In this document: in pieces, positions 51,333-59,788 of the stretch
Layout: each line of letters opens with the position of its first letter
How positions within the stretch are numbered: the stretch's first letter is position 1
DNA from: Methylobacterium sp. J-030
Lineage (GTDB): Bacteria; Pseudomonadota; Alphaproteobacteria; Rhizobiales; Beijerinckiaceae
Assembly: GCF_022829545.1 (NCBI RefSeq)
Contig: NZ_JAKSYM010000175.1
Location: forward strand, 1-64,000
Reading direction: 5' to 3'
Length of the DNA: 64,000 nt
The notes under the pieces: model-generated
What the model saw: the letters and a program-made list of their open reading frames with translations, nothing else
The model's database searches: none
What the model was told of the DNA's origin: nothing
Made by a program: the position numbers and the translations under genes

Positions 51333-51675
51333 CTTTAAACTTGAGGTTTTCAACCTCCACTGCCTCCTTGGTGTTGCAACGCGTAAGCTAAAGTATCGCC
51401 GCGCTTATGGGAAGTCTGTGAACCCATTTCAGGCCGAAAATCTTAACCTAAAGTTGATGCCGCCCGGGAGACGGCGGATTGCCCTGCGCGGATCGGGCCC
51501 CGCGGGATCTTAACGCCCCATTAACCATATCGGACACACCGTGCGTCGGGGTCTCCACGGGTTCCGGATCGCAGACGGGCGCGAATCGATCACCTGAGGT
51601 TGGCCTCGCAGGCGCAGTGACCGGGAGTCGCACGCGCCCGGACGGACGCGCAGGGCCTTCTGGAGGACGCCCAGG
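51333..51675. other. 343-bp divergent promoter region between PAS and ParA genes
   Basis: Contains several AT-rich tracts (TAAAGTATCGC near 51390, ATCTTAACCTAAAGTTG near 51440-51456, ATTAACCATATC near 51522-51532), consistent with promoters on both strands. No gene is supported, and I found no convincing inverted repeat. Confidence 0.5.
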
Positions 51676-52323
51676 ATGAAAGCGATCACCTTCGTCACGC
51701 AGAAGGGCGGCAGCGGCAAGAGCACGCTGTGCATCTCCCTGGCGGTGGCCGCCCGGGAGGCGGGCCACACGGTCTGCATCCTGGAGATGGACCGTCAGGC
51801 CACGATCTCGGACTGGCTCGACCACCGCACCGTCGACGGCCCCGAGGTGGCGCAGATCGACGCCACGCAGATCGACGCCGTGATGGAGCGCCTGCGCGAC
51901 TCCGCCTACGATTACGTGTTCATCGATACGCCCGGCGTCGATTCGACCGGCACGCTCTCAGCGATTCGCGCGGCCGATCTCTGCATCATCCCGTGCCGGC
52001 CGACCCCCGCGGACCTGCGGGCGTTCAAGCCGACGCTGGCGGCGGTCTACCGGCTGGAGAAGAAGTTCGCCTTCGTGCTGAACCAGACGCCGCCGCGCTC
52101 CTACCGGGTCCGCGACGCCTCGGACGGGCTCGCGGTGCTCGGCATCCTGCCCGACGTGAACATCGTGGCCCGCACCGACCACCAGGACGCGATCGGCCTC
52201 GGCCAGGGCGTCACCGAGTTCAACCCCAAGGGCCAGGCCGCCGGGGAGGTCCGCCGCCTCTGGTCCTGGATCGAGCGCCGCACGCAGTCCCTGAGGACGG
52301 GCCAGCATGTCCAAGCCGCCTAA
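51676..52323 (+). CDS. ParA-family ATPase (orphan chromosomal)
   Basis: 215 residues. Deviant Walker A is TQKGGSGKSTLCISLAV, Walker A' lies in CILEMDRQATISDWLDHR, and Walker B is YDYVFIDTPGVDSTGTL. It is short (no N-terminal HTH), like small plasmid ParA and McdA/MinD-type positioning ATPases. It cycles between DNA-bound dimer and free monomer in the cytoplasm to position a cargo. It overlaps the next gene (ribbon-helix-helix protein) by 17 bp. There is no replication gene here, so the cargo is unknown. Confidence 0.88.
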   Translation: MKAITFVTQKGGSGKSTLCISLAVAAREAGHTVCILEMDRQATISDWLDHRTVDGPEVAQIDATQIDAVMERLRDSAYDYVFIDTPGVDSTGTLSAIRAADLCIIPCRPTPADLRAFKPTLAAVYRLEKKFAFVLNQTPPRSYRVRDASDGLAVLGILPDVNIVARTDHQDAIGLGQGVTEFNPKGQAAGEVRRLWSWIERRTQSLRTGQHVQAA

Positions 52324-52645
52324 GCTCAGCCTCGCGGCGATCGTCGCCTCGGCGAGCCCGCAGGCCAAGCCCCTCGCCCGATCCGCTCCGGCGCCCCGGC
52401 CGCAGGGTGCGGAGATCGTGTCGCTGACCCTGGCGCCCCCGGCGCCGAAGCCAGCGGCCACGCTCAAGCAGCGCGCCCGGCAGATGTCGGTCTACCTGGA
52501 GCCGGCGGTCTACGACCAGCTCCGCGACCTCGCCTACGCCGAGCGCACCAAGATGCATGCTTTGATGCTGGAGGGCCTGGACCTCCTGTTCAAGCAGCGC
52601 GGTGCCCGCTCGATCGCGCACTTGACCGAGACGCAGGGCCGCTGA
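52307..52645 (+). CDS. Ribbon-helix-helix-type partner of ParA
   Basis: 112 residues overlapping the ParA gene by 17 bp. The N-terminal 55 residues are Ala/Pro-rich and likely flexible. The C-terminal part KQRARQMSVYLEPAVYDQLR, then DLAYAERTKMHALMLEGLDL, fits the RHH pattern (beta strand MSVYLE, then two helices), with FKQRGARSI at the end. This is the layout of ParG/MobC-like centromere-binding partners: the flexible arm would stimulate ParA and the RHH would bind DNA. Sequence similarity to named families is weak. Confidence 0.7.
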   Translation: MSKPPKLSLAAIVASASPQAKPLARSAPAPRPQGAEIVSLTLAPPAPKPAATLKQRARQMSVYLEPAVYDQLRDLAYAERTKMHALMLEGLDLLFKQRGARSIAHLTETQGR

Positions 52646-53031
52646 GGGCCGGCGGCCCCGCAGCAGATCCGTCTTCCTTTGCGGGCTCGCAAGTTCGCAC
52701 CTCCCCGTTTGAGAATGGGCGCGATCGCATCCGCATCTCTCGCTCACCCCTCTGCGGGGGAGGGAGGGATGCGCGCCCGATGCGTGCCACCGGGAGAGCC
52801 GTTTCCTTTTTCAGACCGTATTCTGCCCATCGATCCTCAGATCGCGCACGACCCGCTCGGCCCCGCCGGACACCGCCCCTGAACCCCGACCGCCGGTAAC
52901 GTTCAGGCTTCCTTTACGCGACCGATACAAGTGTGGGTGGACAGAGCCGGCGGCCCCGCTGCCCCCCTGGCACGGCCCGATCTGGTCCGCCGCCGGGCCC
53001 CGGTCACGCGTAGAGTTTGGTGATCCCCACG
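52646..53031. other. 386-bp intergenic region before rlpA
   Basis: Begins with GGGCC-GGC-GGCCC, a small GC hairpin that could end the ParA operon. CTCACCCCTCTGCGGGGGAG near 52742-52761 is a short palindromic-type repeat. TTCAGGCTTCCTTTACGCGACC near 52902-52923 may be part of the rlpA promoter. There is no supported gene. Confidence 0.45.
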
Positions 53032-54438
53032 ATGGTGCGCACGACGCTTCCCCGGCCTGCGCGCCTCGCCCTGCGGCTCCTGGCGGTCTCAGGGATGGCC
53101 CTGGCGACCGCCAACTGCGCCACCCAGCCCCAGCAGAAGTTCGCCGCCGGCGGCAACGGCGTCGACCCGAAATACGGGGTCAAGGCGAGCCCGCGCCTCT
53201 ACAACGAAGGCGACGTCATCCCCAAGGGCGGCGGGCGGCGCTACACCGGCAAGCCCTACGTGGTCGCCGGCCAGACCTACGTGCCCAAGGAGGACCCGCG
53301 GGGCTACGTCCGGGAGGGCCTCGCCTCCTGGTACGGCTCCGCCTTCCATGGCCGCATGACCGCCAACGGCGAGGTGTTCGACCGACACTCGATCGCGGCC
53401 GCCCATCCCACCCTGCCGCTGCCGAGCTACGCCCGGGTGACCAACCTCGACAACGGCTACTCGATGGTGGTGCGCGTCAACGACCGCGGCCCCTACCATG
53501 CCGGCCGGGTCATGGACGTCTCCGAGGAGGCGGCCGGCGCCCTGGGCTTCCACCGCCAGGGCACCGCGCATGTGCGGGTCGAGTATGTCGGCAGGGCCTC
53601 GGTCGCGGGCAGCGACGACCGCAAGCTGCTCGCCAGCCTGCGCACCGACGGCCGCCCGGCCGGCCGCTCCGCCGTGATGGTGGCCGATCTCGGCCCATCG
53701 GAGGAGACCGAGCGCTACGCGCGCTCCGCCCCCGCGCCGCTGGCGTTCAAGCCCGCCGAGGAGCGTCCCCAGGAGCTGGTCCAGGAGCGTCCGGAGCCCG
53801 AGGCGGCCCCGGCGCCGCGGCCCGCGCCGGTGCGCGCGCCGATCATGCTGGCCTCGGCCGCCGTGACGGTCCCGGCCGCGGTGCAGCCCACCGCCCCGCG
53901 GGTGCGCGAGTTCCGCCCGGCCCCGGTCGCCGCCGGAGGCGCCACCCTGAAGGTCGCGGGCCTGAACCCGGCCGCCATCACCGCCGCCCCGCCGGCGGCC
54001 GGTCACGGTACGGTCTCCAAGGCCGCGACAAACCGCCCCGCCCTGGCGGAGGCCGGCCGGCGGCCGGCTCCCGGCGCGGCGCGGCCCGGAACCGCGGCTC
54101 CGACGCGGCTCGCCCAAGCGCCCGCGACGATGCCGGGTTCGGCCAAGCTGGCCATGGCACGCCTCGCCGCCGCGCCGACGCCCGAAAAGGGCATGGCGGG
54201 CCAGGGGCTCGCCAGGGCCGCGCCGAACGGGTCGGTTCTGCACGCGACCGCCGCGCCGGCGATCCCGGCCAAGGTCGCCGCCAAAGCGGCGCCCGCCGGC
54301 ACGGCGCAATCCAAGACGGCGCAATCCAAGACGGCGATGGTCAAGACCGCCATGGTCAAGACGACGCCGGCCAAGGATGCACCGATGAAGTCGGCGGCGG
54401 CCGGGACGCGGCCGTCCCGCATGGCCGGAATCTACTGA
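53032..54438 (+). CDS. rlpA: RlpA-type septal-ring lytic transglycosylase lipoprotein
   Basis: 468 residues from the ATG at 53032. The lipoprotein signal ends LATANCATQ (Cys at about residue 29). The double-psi beta-barrel is clear at about residues 90-185: GLASWYGSAFHGRMTANGEV, FDRHSIAAAHPTLPLPSYA, VTNLDNGYSMVVRVNDRGPY. These are the RlpA catalytic-domain motifs; it cleaves naked glycan strands during division. A C-terminal SPOR domain is absent; instead there is a 260-residue Ala/Pro-rich tail with short tandem repeats (TAQSK twice, TAMVK twice). A carboxypeptidase gene follows. Confidence 0.9.
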   Translation: MVRTTLPRPARLALRLLAVSGMALATANCATQPQQKFAAGGNGVDPKYGVKASPRLYNEGDVIPKGGGRRYTGKPYVVAGQTYVPKEDPRGYVREGLASWYGSAFHGRMTANGEVFDRHSIAAAHPTLPLPSYARVTNLDNGYSMVVRVNDRGPYHAGRVMDVSEEAAGALGFHRQGTAHVRVEYVGRASVAGSDDRKLLASLRTDGRPAGRSAVMVADLGPSEETERYARSAPAPLAFKPAEERPQELVQERPEPEAAPAPRPAPVRAPIMLASAAVTVPAAVQPTAPRVREFRPAPVAAGGATLKVAGLNPAAITAAPPAAGHGTVSKAATNRPALAEAGRRPAPGAARPGTAAPTRLAQAPATMPGSAKLAMARLAAAPTPEKGMAGQGLARAAPNGSVLHATAAPAIPAKVAAKAAPAGTAQSKTAQSKTAMVKTAMVKTTPAKDAPMKSAAAGTRPSRMAGIY

Positions 54439-54590
54439 CGCCGCGATCTCCGGTGATCCGGCAGCGGCCGAGGCATTTCGCGTTCGATCCGCCGCAGAAA
54501 CTGGAATATGGTCACGCTTGTTATCCGGATACGGTCGGGGCTTCCTTGCGGGGTGTCCTCGACCGGATACAGGCGCGGGACGGAGCGGCG

Positions 54591-55820
54591 ATGCGCAGGA
54601 CCCTTCTCACCCTTCTCGCGGCCGCCTGCGCGCTGGGCGCCGGCCTCTCCGGCGCTGGCGCGCAGAGTTTCCAGACCGCGGCGCCGCACGCGATCCTGAT
54701 CGACGCCGATTCCGGCTCGGTCCTGTTCGAGAAGGCCGCCGACGAGCGCTTCTCACCGGCCAGCATGGCCAAGCTGATGACCACCGACATCGTGTTCGAG
54801 GCGCTGAAATCCGGCCGCCTGTCCATGGACACGGAGTTCACCGTCACCGAGGACGCGTGGAAGCGCGGCGGGGCCGGGGGTGGCGGCTCGTCGATGTTCG
54901 CGCAGGTCAACAGCCGCATCAAGATGTCGGACCTGCTGCGCGGGCTGATCGTCCAGTCGGGCAACGATGCGGCCATCACCATCGCGGAGAACATGGCCGG
55001 CTCCGAGGACGCCTTCGCCGGGCTGATGAACCAGCGCGCCAAGGAGATCGGGCTGACGAACTCGACCTTCCGCAACGCCACCGGCTACTCGGCGCCCGAC
55101 CAGAAGGTCACGGCCCGGGACATGGCCAAGCTCGCGCTGCACATCATCGACACCTACCCGGATTACTACAAGATCTTCGCCGAGAAGGAGTTCACCTGGA
55201 ACAAGATCCGCCAGCAGAACCGCAACCCGCTCTTGGCCCTCGACATCGGCGCGGACGGGCTCAAGACCGGCTACCTGGAGGAATCCGGCTACGCGCTGAC
55301 CGGCTCGGCGGTGCAGAACGGCCAGCGGCTGGTGCTGGTGGTCTCGGGCCTCAAGACCGCCCGGGACCGGGCCTCCGAGGGGCGCAAGCTGATGGAATGG
55401 GGGTTCCGCGCGTTCGAGCCCCGGCAGATCTTCGCGCCCGGCGAGACCGTGGCCGAGGCCTCGGTGTTCGGCGGCCAGTCGGGCTCGGTGCCGCTGGTGG
55501 CCAAGAAGCCGGTGCGGGTGCTGCTGCCCCGCGGCTCCAGCGACCGGGTGAGCGCCAAGGCGATCTATACCGGGCCGCTCGTCGCCCCGGTGGAGGAGGG
55601 TCAGCGGGTCGGTGTCCTGCGCGTCCAGCGCGGCGACACCGTCGCCCTCGACCAGCCGCTCTATGCCGGCGCCGCGGTGGAACCCGGCACGCTGCCGCAG
55701 CGGGCCATGGATGCGGCGCTGGAATTCGGCACCGGGCTCGTCCGCAAGGCCCTCGACCGGGCCGGCAAGAGCGGCAAGGGCGCCGACAAGGCCGTGGCCG
55801 GGGCCGCCAACCCGTCGTGA
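54591..55820 (+). CDS. D-alanyl-D-alanine carboxypeptidase (class C PBP, DacA/PBP5-like)
   Basis: 409 residues from the ATG at 54591. The signal peptide ends GAGAQS. Penicilloyl-serine transferase motifs: SPASMAKLM (SxxK), VQSGNDAA (SxN), DGLKTGYLEESGY (KTG). A beta-rich C-terminal domain follows (FAPGETVAEASVFGGQSG). It trims the terminal D-Ala from peptidoglycan pentapeptides in the periplasm. It is downstream of rlpA and 16 bp before tmk, an order common in Rhizobiales. Confidence 0.94.
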   Translation: MRRTLLTLLAAACALGAGLSGAGAQSFQTAAPHAILIDADSGSVLFEKAADERFSPASMAKLMTTDIVFEALKSGRLSMDTEFTVTEDAWKRGGAGGGGSSMFAQVNSRIKMSDLLRGLIVQSGNDAAITIAENMAGSEDAFAGLMNQRAKEIGLTNSTFRNATGYSAPDQKVTARDMAKLALHIIDTYPDYYKIFAEKEFTWNKIRQQNRNPLLALDIGADGLKTGYLEESGYALTGSAVQNGQRLVLVVSGLKTARDRASEGRKLMEWGFRAFEPRQIFAPGETVAEASVFGGQSGSVPLVAKKPVRVLLPRGSSDRVSAKAIYTGPLVAPVEEGQRVGVLRVQRGDTVALDQPLYAGAAVEPGTLPQRAMDAALEFGTGLVRKALDRAGKSGKGADKAVAGAANPS

Positions 55821-55836
55821 CCGCGCACCGGTGACC

Positions 55837-56535
55837 ATGCCGCGCATCGGGGAGTCCGCGCAGCGGCGGGGCGCCTTCATCACCGTCGAGGGCGGGGAGG
55901 GCGCCGGCAAGTCGACCCAGATCGCCCGCCTCGCCGCGACCCTGCGGGCGCGCTCGGGCCGGGGCGTCTGCGTGACCCGCGAGCCCGGCGGCTCGCCCCG
56001 GGCGGAAGAGATCCGGACGGCGCTGCTCGGCGGCCTCGCCAAGCCCTACGGCCCCTTCGCCGAGGCCCTGCTGTTCAGCGCGGCCCGGATCGACCACCTC
56101 GACCGGCTGATCCGCCCGGCCCTGCGCCGGGGCGAGACCGTGCTGTGCGACCGGTTCATCGACTCGACCCGGGCCTACCAGGGGGCGGCGGGCGGCCTGG
56201 ATCCGGGCGTGCTGGACGCCCTGGAGCGGGTCGTGGTCGGCCCGACCCGGCCCGACCTCACCCTGATCCTCGATCTAGCCCCGGAGGCCGGCCTCGCCCG
56301 GGCGGCGGCCCGCGCGGGCGGGCAGGGGGCCGACCGGTTCGAGGCCGAGACCCTCGATTTCCACATCCGCCTGCGGGGGGCTTTTCTGGCGATCGCCCGG
56401 GCCGAGCCGGCGCGCTGCGCGGTGATCGATGCGGGCCGCGATCCCGATTCGGTCGAGGCCGCGATCCGCGCCACCGTCGCGGCGCGGCTCCCGGAGCTTC
56501 TGCCGGGGGAGGGGACCCGGGGCGATGCGGCGTGA
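55837..56535 (+). CDS. tmk: Thymidylate kinase
   Basis: 232 residues from the ATG at 55837 (GTG at 55831 also in frame). The P-loop is FITVEGGEGAGKSTQIARL, TREPGGSPRAEEIR follows, and the DR(Y/F) substrate motif is CDRFIDSTRAYQG. The lid ARAGGQGADRFEAE completes the enzyme. It phosphorylates dTMP to dTDP with ATP. It is downstream of the carboxypeptidase and upstream of holB, a conserved pairing. Confidence 0.95.
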   Translation: MPRIGESAQRRGAFITVEGGEGAGKSTQIARLAATLRARSGRGVCVTREPGGSPRAEEIRTALLGGLAKPYGPFAEALLFSAARIDHLDRLIRPALRRGETVLCDRFIDSTRAYQGAAGGLDPGVLDALERVVVGPTRPDLTLILDLAPEAGLARAAARAGGQGADRFEAETLDFHIRLRGAFLAIARAEPARCAVIDAGRDPDSVEAAIRATVAARLPELLPGEGTRGDAA

Positions 56536-56923
56536 CCGCGTGGCCGACCCGGCCTGTTTGCGGCGCGTTCCGTCTGCGCTATCTTCCGGAGTGGGACCGG
56601 CGGTGGCTGCCGCCGGTCCCTGGCAATCACCCGTTAAGGTGTAGCCAGCTCAAGATCATCGGGTGAATGGCGAGATGGAGATTGAGCCTCCACTCGCCAT
56701 TTCCCGATCTTGAGATTGCCAGAGAGAAAACCATTCTCTGCACTCCCGGCCGCATCGGGCCGCGTGCGGCCGTCGCGGAGTGGGTTGGTGAGGCCCACCG
56801 TGCGAGGCCCGCGCAGGTCCGGCCCCGAGGCGCTGGGCGCCGCCTGCCTGTCTGTGTAAGCGGAGCCGTGGCGGGGTCGCCAGGGGGGCGGGAACCCGCC
56901 GGGACGAGATTTCGGGACGCGCC
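56536..56923. other. Intergenic region between tmk and holB with a structured element
   Basis: 388 bp separates two genes that are usually adjacent. It holds the 103-nt hairpin at 56620-56722, and a smaller AGAGA / TCTCT inverted repeat near 56722-56739. No supported gene. Confidence 0.5.
56620..56722. repeat. 103-nt imperfect long hairpin
   Basis: Nested arms: CTGGCAATC (56620-56628) / GATTGCCAG (56714-56722); CTCAAGATC (56649-56657) / GATCTTGAG (56706-56714), with GGG (56661-56663) / CCC (56703-56705); AATGGCGAG (56666-56674) / CTCGCCATT (56693-56701); TGGAG (56676-56680) / CTCCA (56688-56692). All arms nest with a 7-nt loop and a bulge on the left side. It could be a repeat element or a structured RNA in the tmk-holB transcript. 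Confidence 0.75.
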
Positions 56924-57976
56924 ATGACGCCCATCGACCGCGCCGCCGACGATGTCGAGCCCGGGGACCTGCCCGGCATCCCGCGCCCGCGCGAGACCCG
57001 CGCGCTCGTCGGCCACGACGCTGCGGCCGACTCCTTCGCGGCCGCGATCGCGGCGGGCCGCCTGCACCACGCGTGGCTGATCGGCGGCCCGCCCGGGATC
57101 GGCAAGGCGACGCTGGCCTACCGGGTCGCGCGCCGGCTGCTCGCCCATCCCGCGGGCGGCGGCCCGGCCGGGCTCGACGTGGCCGCGGACGATCCCGTCG
57201 CCGGCAAGGTCGCGGGCCTGTCGCATCCGAACCTCGTGGTCCTGCGCCGCCACCGGGTGGCCGGCGCCAAGGCGCTGCCGACCAAGGTCTCCGTCGACAT
57301 GGTCCGCCGGGCGCTGGACCTGTTCGCCACGACGGCGGCGGATTCCGGCTGGCGGGTCTGCATCCTCGACAGTGCCGAAGACCTGAACGCCAACGCCGCC
57401 AACGCCCTGCTCAAGGTGCTGGAGGAGCCCCCGCCCCGGGCCCTGTTCCTGATCCTGTCGCACCAGCCCGGCCGTCTGCTCCCGACGATCCGCTCCCGAT
57501 GCCGGGCGCTGATGCTGCGGCCGCTGGCGCCCGAGGACGTCGCCCGGGTGGTGCGCGCCCTGCCCGCACCGTTCGCGCAGCCCGACGACGCGGCCCTGGC
57601 CCGGGCGGTGTCTTTAAGCGAGGGCTCGGTGGCGCGGGCGCTGGCGATGCTCGATCCGGTCACGGCCGGCCTCATGGCGGAGGTGGAGACCCTGCTGGCG
57701 CGGGCGCGCACGCCGGACTGGGGCCGGGTGCTCAAGCTCGCCGAGACCCTGGCGGGCCGGGACGCGGAGGCGCGGTTCGAGGCCGCCCAGGACGCGGTGC
57801 TGCGCTTCGTCTCGTCCGAGCTCGACCGCCGGCGCGACGCACCGCCTGCGCAGCTCGCGGCCCTGGTGGAGATCGCGGACCGGTTCGGCCGCGCCGCCCG
57901 GGAGGCGGCCACCTACAACCTCGACCGGCGGCCGGTGGTGCTGTCGCTGTTCGGGGAGTTGGCGGAGGTGGGGTAG
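56924..57976 (+). CDS. holB: DNA polymerase III delta prime subunit
   Basis: 350 residues. Walker A-like GGPPGIGKATLAYRVARRLL is followed by the AAA+ segments ALDLFATTAADSGWRVCILD (sensor/walker B region), NAANALLKVLEEPPPRALF and the SRC arginine-finger motif TIRSRCRALML. It is part of the clamp-loader complex that opens the beta clamp at the replication fork. It follows tmk as in many proteobacteria, with a 388-bp gap. No tatD/metG genes follow as they often do. Confidence 0.92.
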   Translation: MTPIDRAADDVEPGDLPGIPRPRETRALVGHDAAADSFAAAIAAGRLHHAWLIGGPPGIGKATLAYRVARRLLAHPAGGGPAGLDVAADDPVAGKVAGLSHPNLVVLRRHRVAGAKALPTKVSVDMVRRALDLFATTAADSGWRVCILDSAEDLNANAANALLKVLEEPPPRALFLILSHQPGRLLPTIRSRCRALMLRPLAPEDVARVVRALPAPFAQPDDAALARAVSLSEGSVARALAMLDPVTAGLMAEVETLLARARTPDWGRVLKLAETLAGRDAEARFEAAQDAVLRFVSSELDRRRDAPPAQLAALVEIADRFGRAAREAATYNLDRRPVVLSLFGELAEVG

Positions 57977-58209
57977 GGCTGGCCCGAGTCAGCCCTGCAA
58001 TCAATCCTCGGGAGCAATCGATCCTTGGGGCCTCCCTAACGCGGTCCTGCGTCGGCAGACCGGCGAGTTCGGCTGCGGGTGGGTTTCCGCGTGGTCCGGC
58101 GCGCGGATTGTTGCTGAATCATCACGGCCGACGTGATTAGCTGGCCTCGCAGGCAAGGTTCGGCGCCACGGCATGCGGGAGGTATGAAAACGCGTCATAT
58201 AGCGTAGCC

Positions 58210-59082
58210 ATGACCCTCACGTCCCAGCGGAGCCACCCCCTCCGCGTCCTCCTCCGCGCCGGCGCTCTCTGGGCGGCCTGCGGCCCCGCGGCGACCCATG
58301 CCGCGGATCTGGGGGCGGTGATGCCGCGTCCGTTGCCGACCTTTGCCCAGGTCGATCCCAGCACCTGGATCGTGACGCTCAGCGGCTCGCTGCAGATCAC
58401 CCCGCGCTACCCTGGTTCGAACACCTATACCGCCGTCGGCTATCCCTCGATCGACATCCGCCGGGTCGGCGAGCCGCGCCGCTTCTCGGCGCCCGATGAC
58501 GGCTTCAGCCTGTCGCTCTACGACGACCCGGTGTTCCGGATCGGCCCGACCGCCCGCGTCGTACCGGGGCGCTACTACGGCGATGACCGGCGCCACCTGC
58601 TCGGCATCCGCGACGCGCGCTTCGCGGTCGAACCGGGCGCGTTCGCGGAGTTCTACCCCGTCTCCTTCATCCGCACCCGTGCCGAGATCCGGCAAGGGGT
58701 CTACGGCCATCACGGGACGGTCGGATCGCTAGCGGCCGACTACCTGATCCCGACCGAGAAGCTCCTGTTCTCGATCGGGCCGCGCTTCAACATCGGCGAT
58801 GCCAGCTTCGCCCGGAAGTACTTCGGCGTGTCGCCGGCCGAGGCGGCGCTGAACGGGCGCGTCACACCCTATGATCCGCGCAGTTTCTACTCGGCTGGTG
58901 TACTCGGCGCCGTGACCTATACGCAGAGCGAGACCTGGGCCTACACGGCCTATGCGGGCTACACCCGCATTCTCGGGGCCTCCGGCGCCAGCCCGCTGGT
59001 GCGCCGCCCGTTCGGCAGCCCGGATCAGCTCCTGTTCGGCATCAAGATCGACTACGCGTTCACCACGCCAGCCTTGCTGTGA
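58210..59082 (+). CDS. MipA/OmpV-family outer-membrane beta-barrel protein
   Basis: 290 residues. The signal peptide ends THAADL. WIVTLSGSLQITPRYPGSNT and YPSIDIRRVG match the MipA/OmpV start, and alternating aromatic strands run to the C-terminus LLFGIKIDYAF, which ends near an aromatic residue. MipA scaffolds murein enzymes in E. coli; OmpV relatives are porin-like. The function here is undefined. It is a monocistronic gene. Confidence 0.85.
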   Translation: MTLTSQRSHPLRVLLRAGALWAACGPAATHAADLGAVMPRPLPTFAQVDPSTWIVTLSGSLQITPRYPGSNTYTAVGYPSIDIRRVGEPRRFSAPDDGFSLSLYDDPVFRIGPTARVVPGRYYGDDRRHLLGIRDARFAVEPGAFAEFYPVSFIRTRAEIRQGVYGHHGTVGSLAADYLIPTEKLLFSIGPRFNIGDASFARKYFGVSPAEAALNGRVTPYDPRSFYSAGVLGAVTYTQSETWAYTAYAGYTRILGASGASPLVRRPFGSPDQLLFGIKIDYAFTTPALL

Positions 59083-59788
59083 GCGACCCGCTTCGCGGCG
59101 TGGTCGATCGCGGCCGCGATGCGGGGCGCGATCCCGGCCCTGTCGCCGGAATGGAGCCCGTTGAAGTCAAGCTCGGCTTCCGGGGGCGTCTCGGCGTGAC
59201 CCTCGGCACATCCAGGGCTCCCCGGGTTCTTCGGAGTCGCCTCACTCAGCCGCAGCCTTCGTCGGCCTGCCAGCCCGAGCCGGCTTCCCCGCCGACGCGG
59301 CAGGCGTCTCGACCGACTGTCCCACCGGCGAAGCTGCGCCGGACGACATCGCTCAGGACGCGCATGCGGGTGGCCAAGTCGGTGGCGGCAATCGCCGATG
59401 CCCCCTGCGAACTGACGATCACGGGGGAGTGGTCGGGTGGTGCCGAAAAACCAGCATGGCCCATGATCGGCCGCGCAGGGAAAGTGCCGCAGCGCTCGCC
59501 GTGATGGCCACACGGGCGGTTGGCTCATCGGCACCGGCTTGCGGCCCTTCGGGCATCTCCAAGCGGGTTTTCACCGCAACAGCGGTCACCGGCTTTGCGA
59601 TGAAAACCTGCGGCACGCCAAAGACCTGGAGCGCGCTCCGCCGAAGTGGACGCCGGTTCGGCGCACGGGAGCGTGTCACAGCACAGGCTGAGAGCCGCGC
59701 GCGATCGCAACGCGATCGGGCACGGCTCTCAGCCGATGAGGCGTTGGCCTGTCGACGCAAGGCTGTCTAGCATTGCAGTCGAGATCGG
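59083..59788. other. 706-bp region without a supported gene
   Basis: Frames on both strands overlap without family features. A minus-strand frame (59246-59464) contains ASAIAATDLATRMRVLSDVV, which looks helical and protein-like, and another frame nearby contains AKPVTAVAVKTRLEMPEG, so a small frameshifted gene remnant is possible but not named. Repeat copy C lies at the right end. Confidence 0.4.
59629..59735. repeat. Dispersed intergenic palindromic repeat, copy C
   Basis: GAGCGCGCTCCGCCGAAGTG, GACGCCGGTTCGGCGCACGG, then GCTGAGAGCCGCGCGCGATC and CGGGCACGGCTCTCAGC. The first hairpin pairs GCCGAA / TTCGGC, the second GAGAGCCG / CGGCTCTC. This is the most complete copy of the family also seen at 32815 and 43764. 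Confidence 0.75.

Noticed and set aside
59246..59464. Possible small minus-strand gene with helical segment
   Set aside because: No ribosome site, no family match, and pieces of similar character lie in different frames; at most a remnant.
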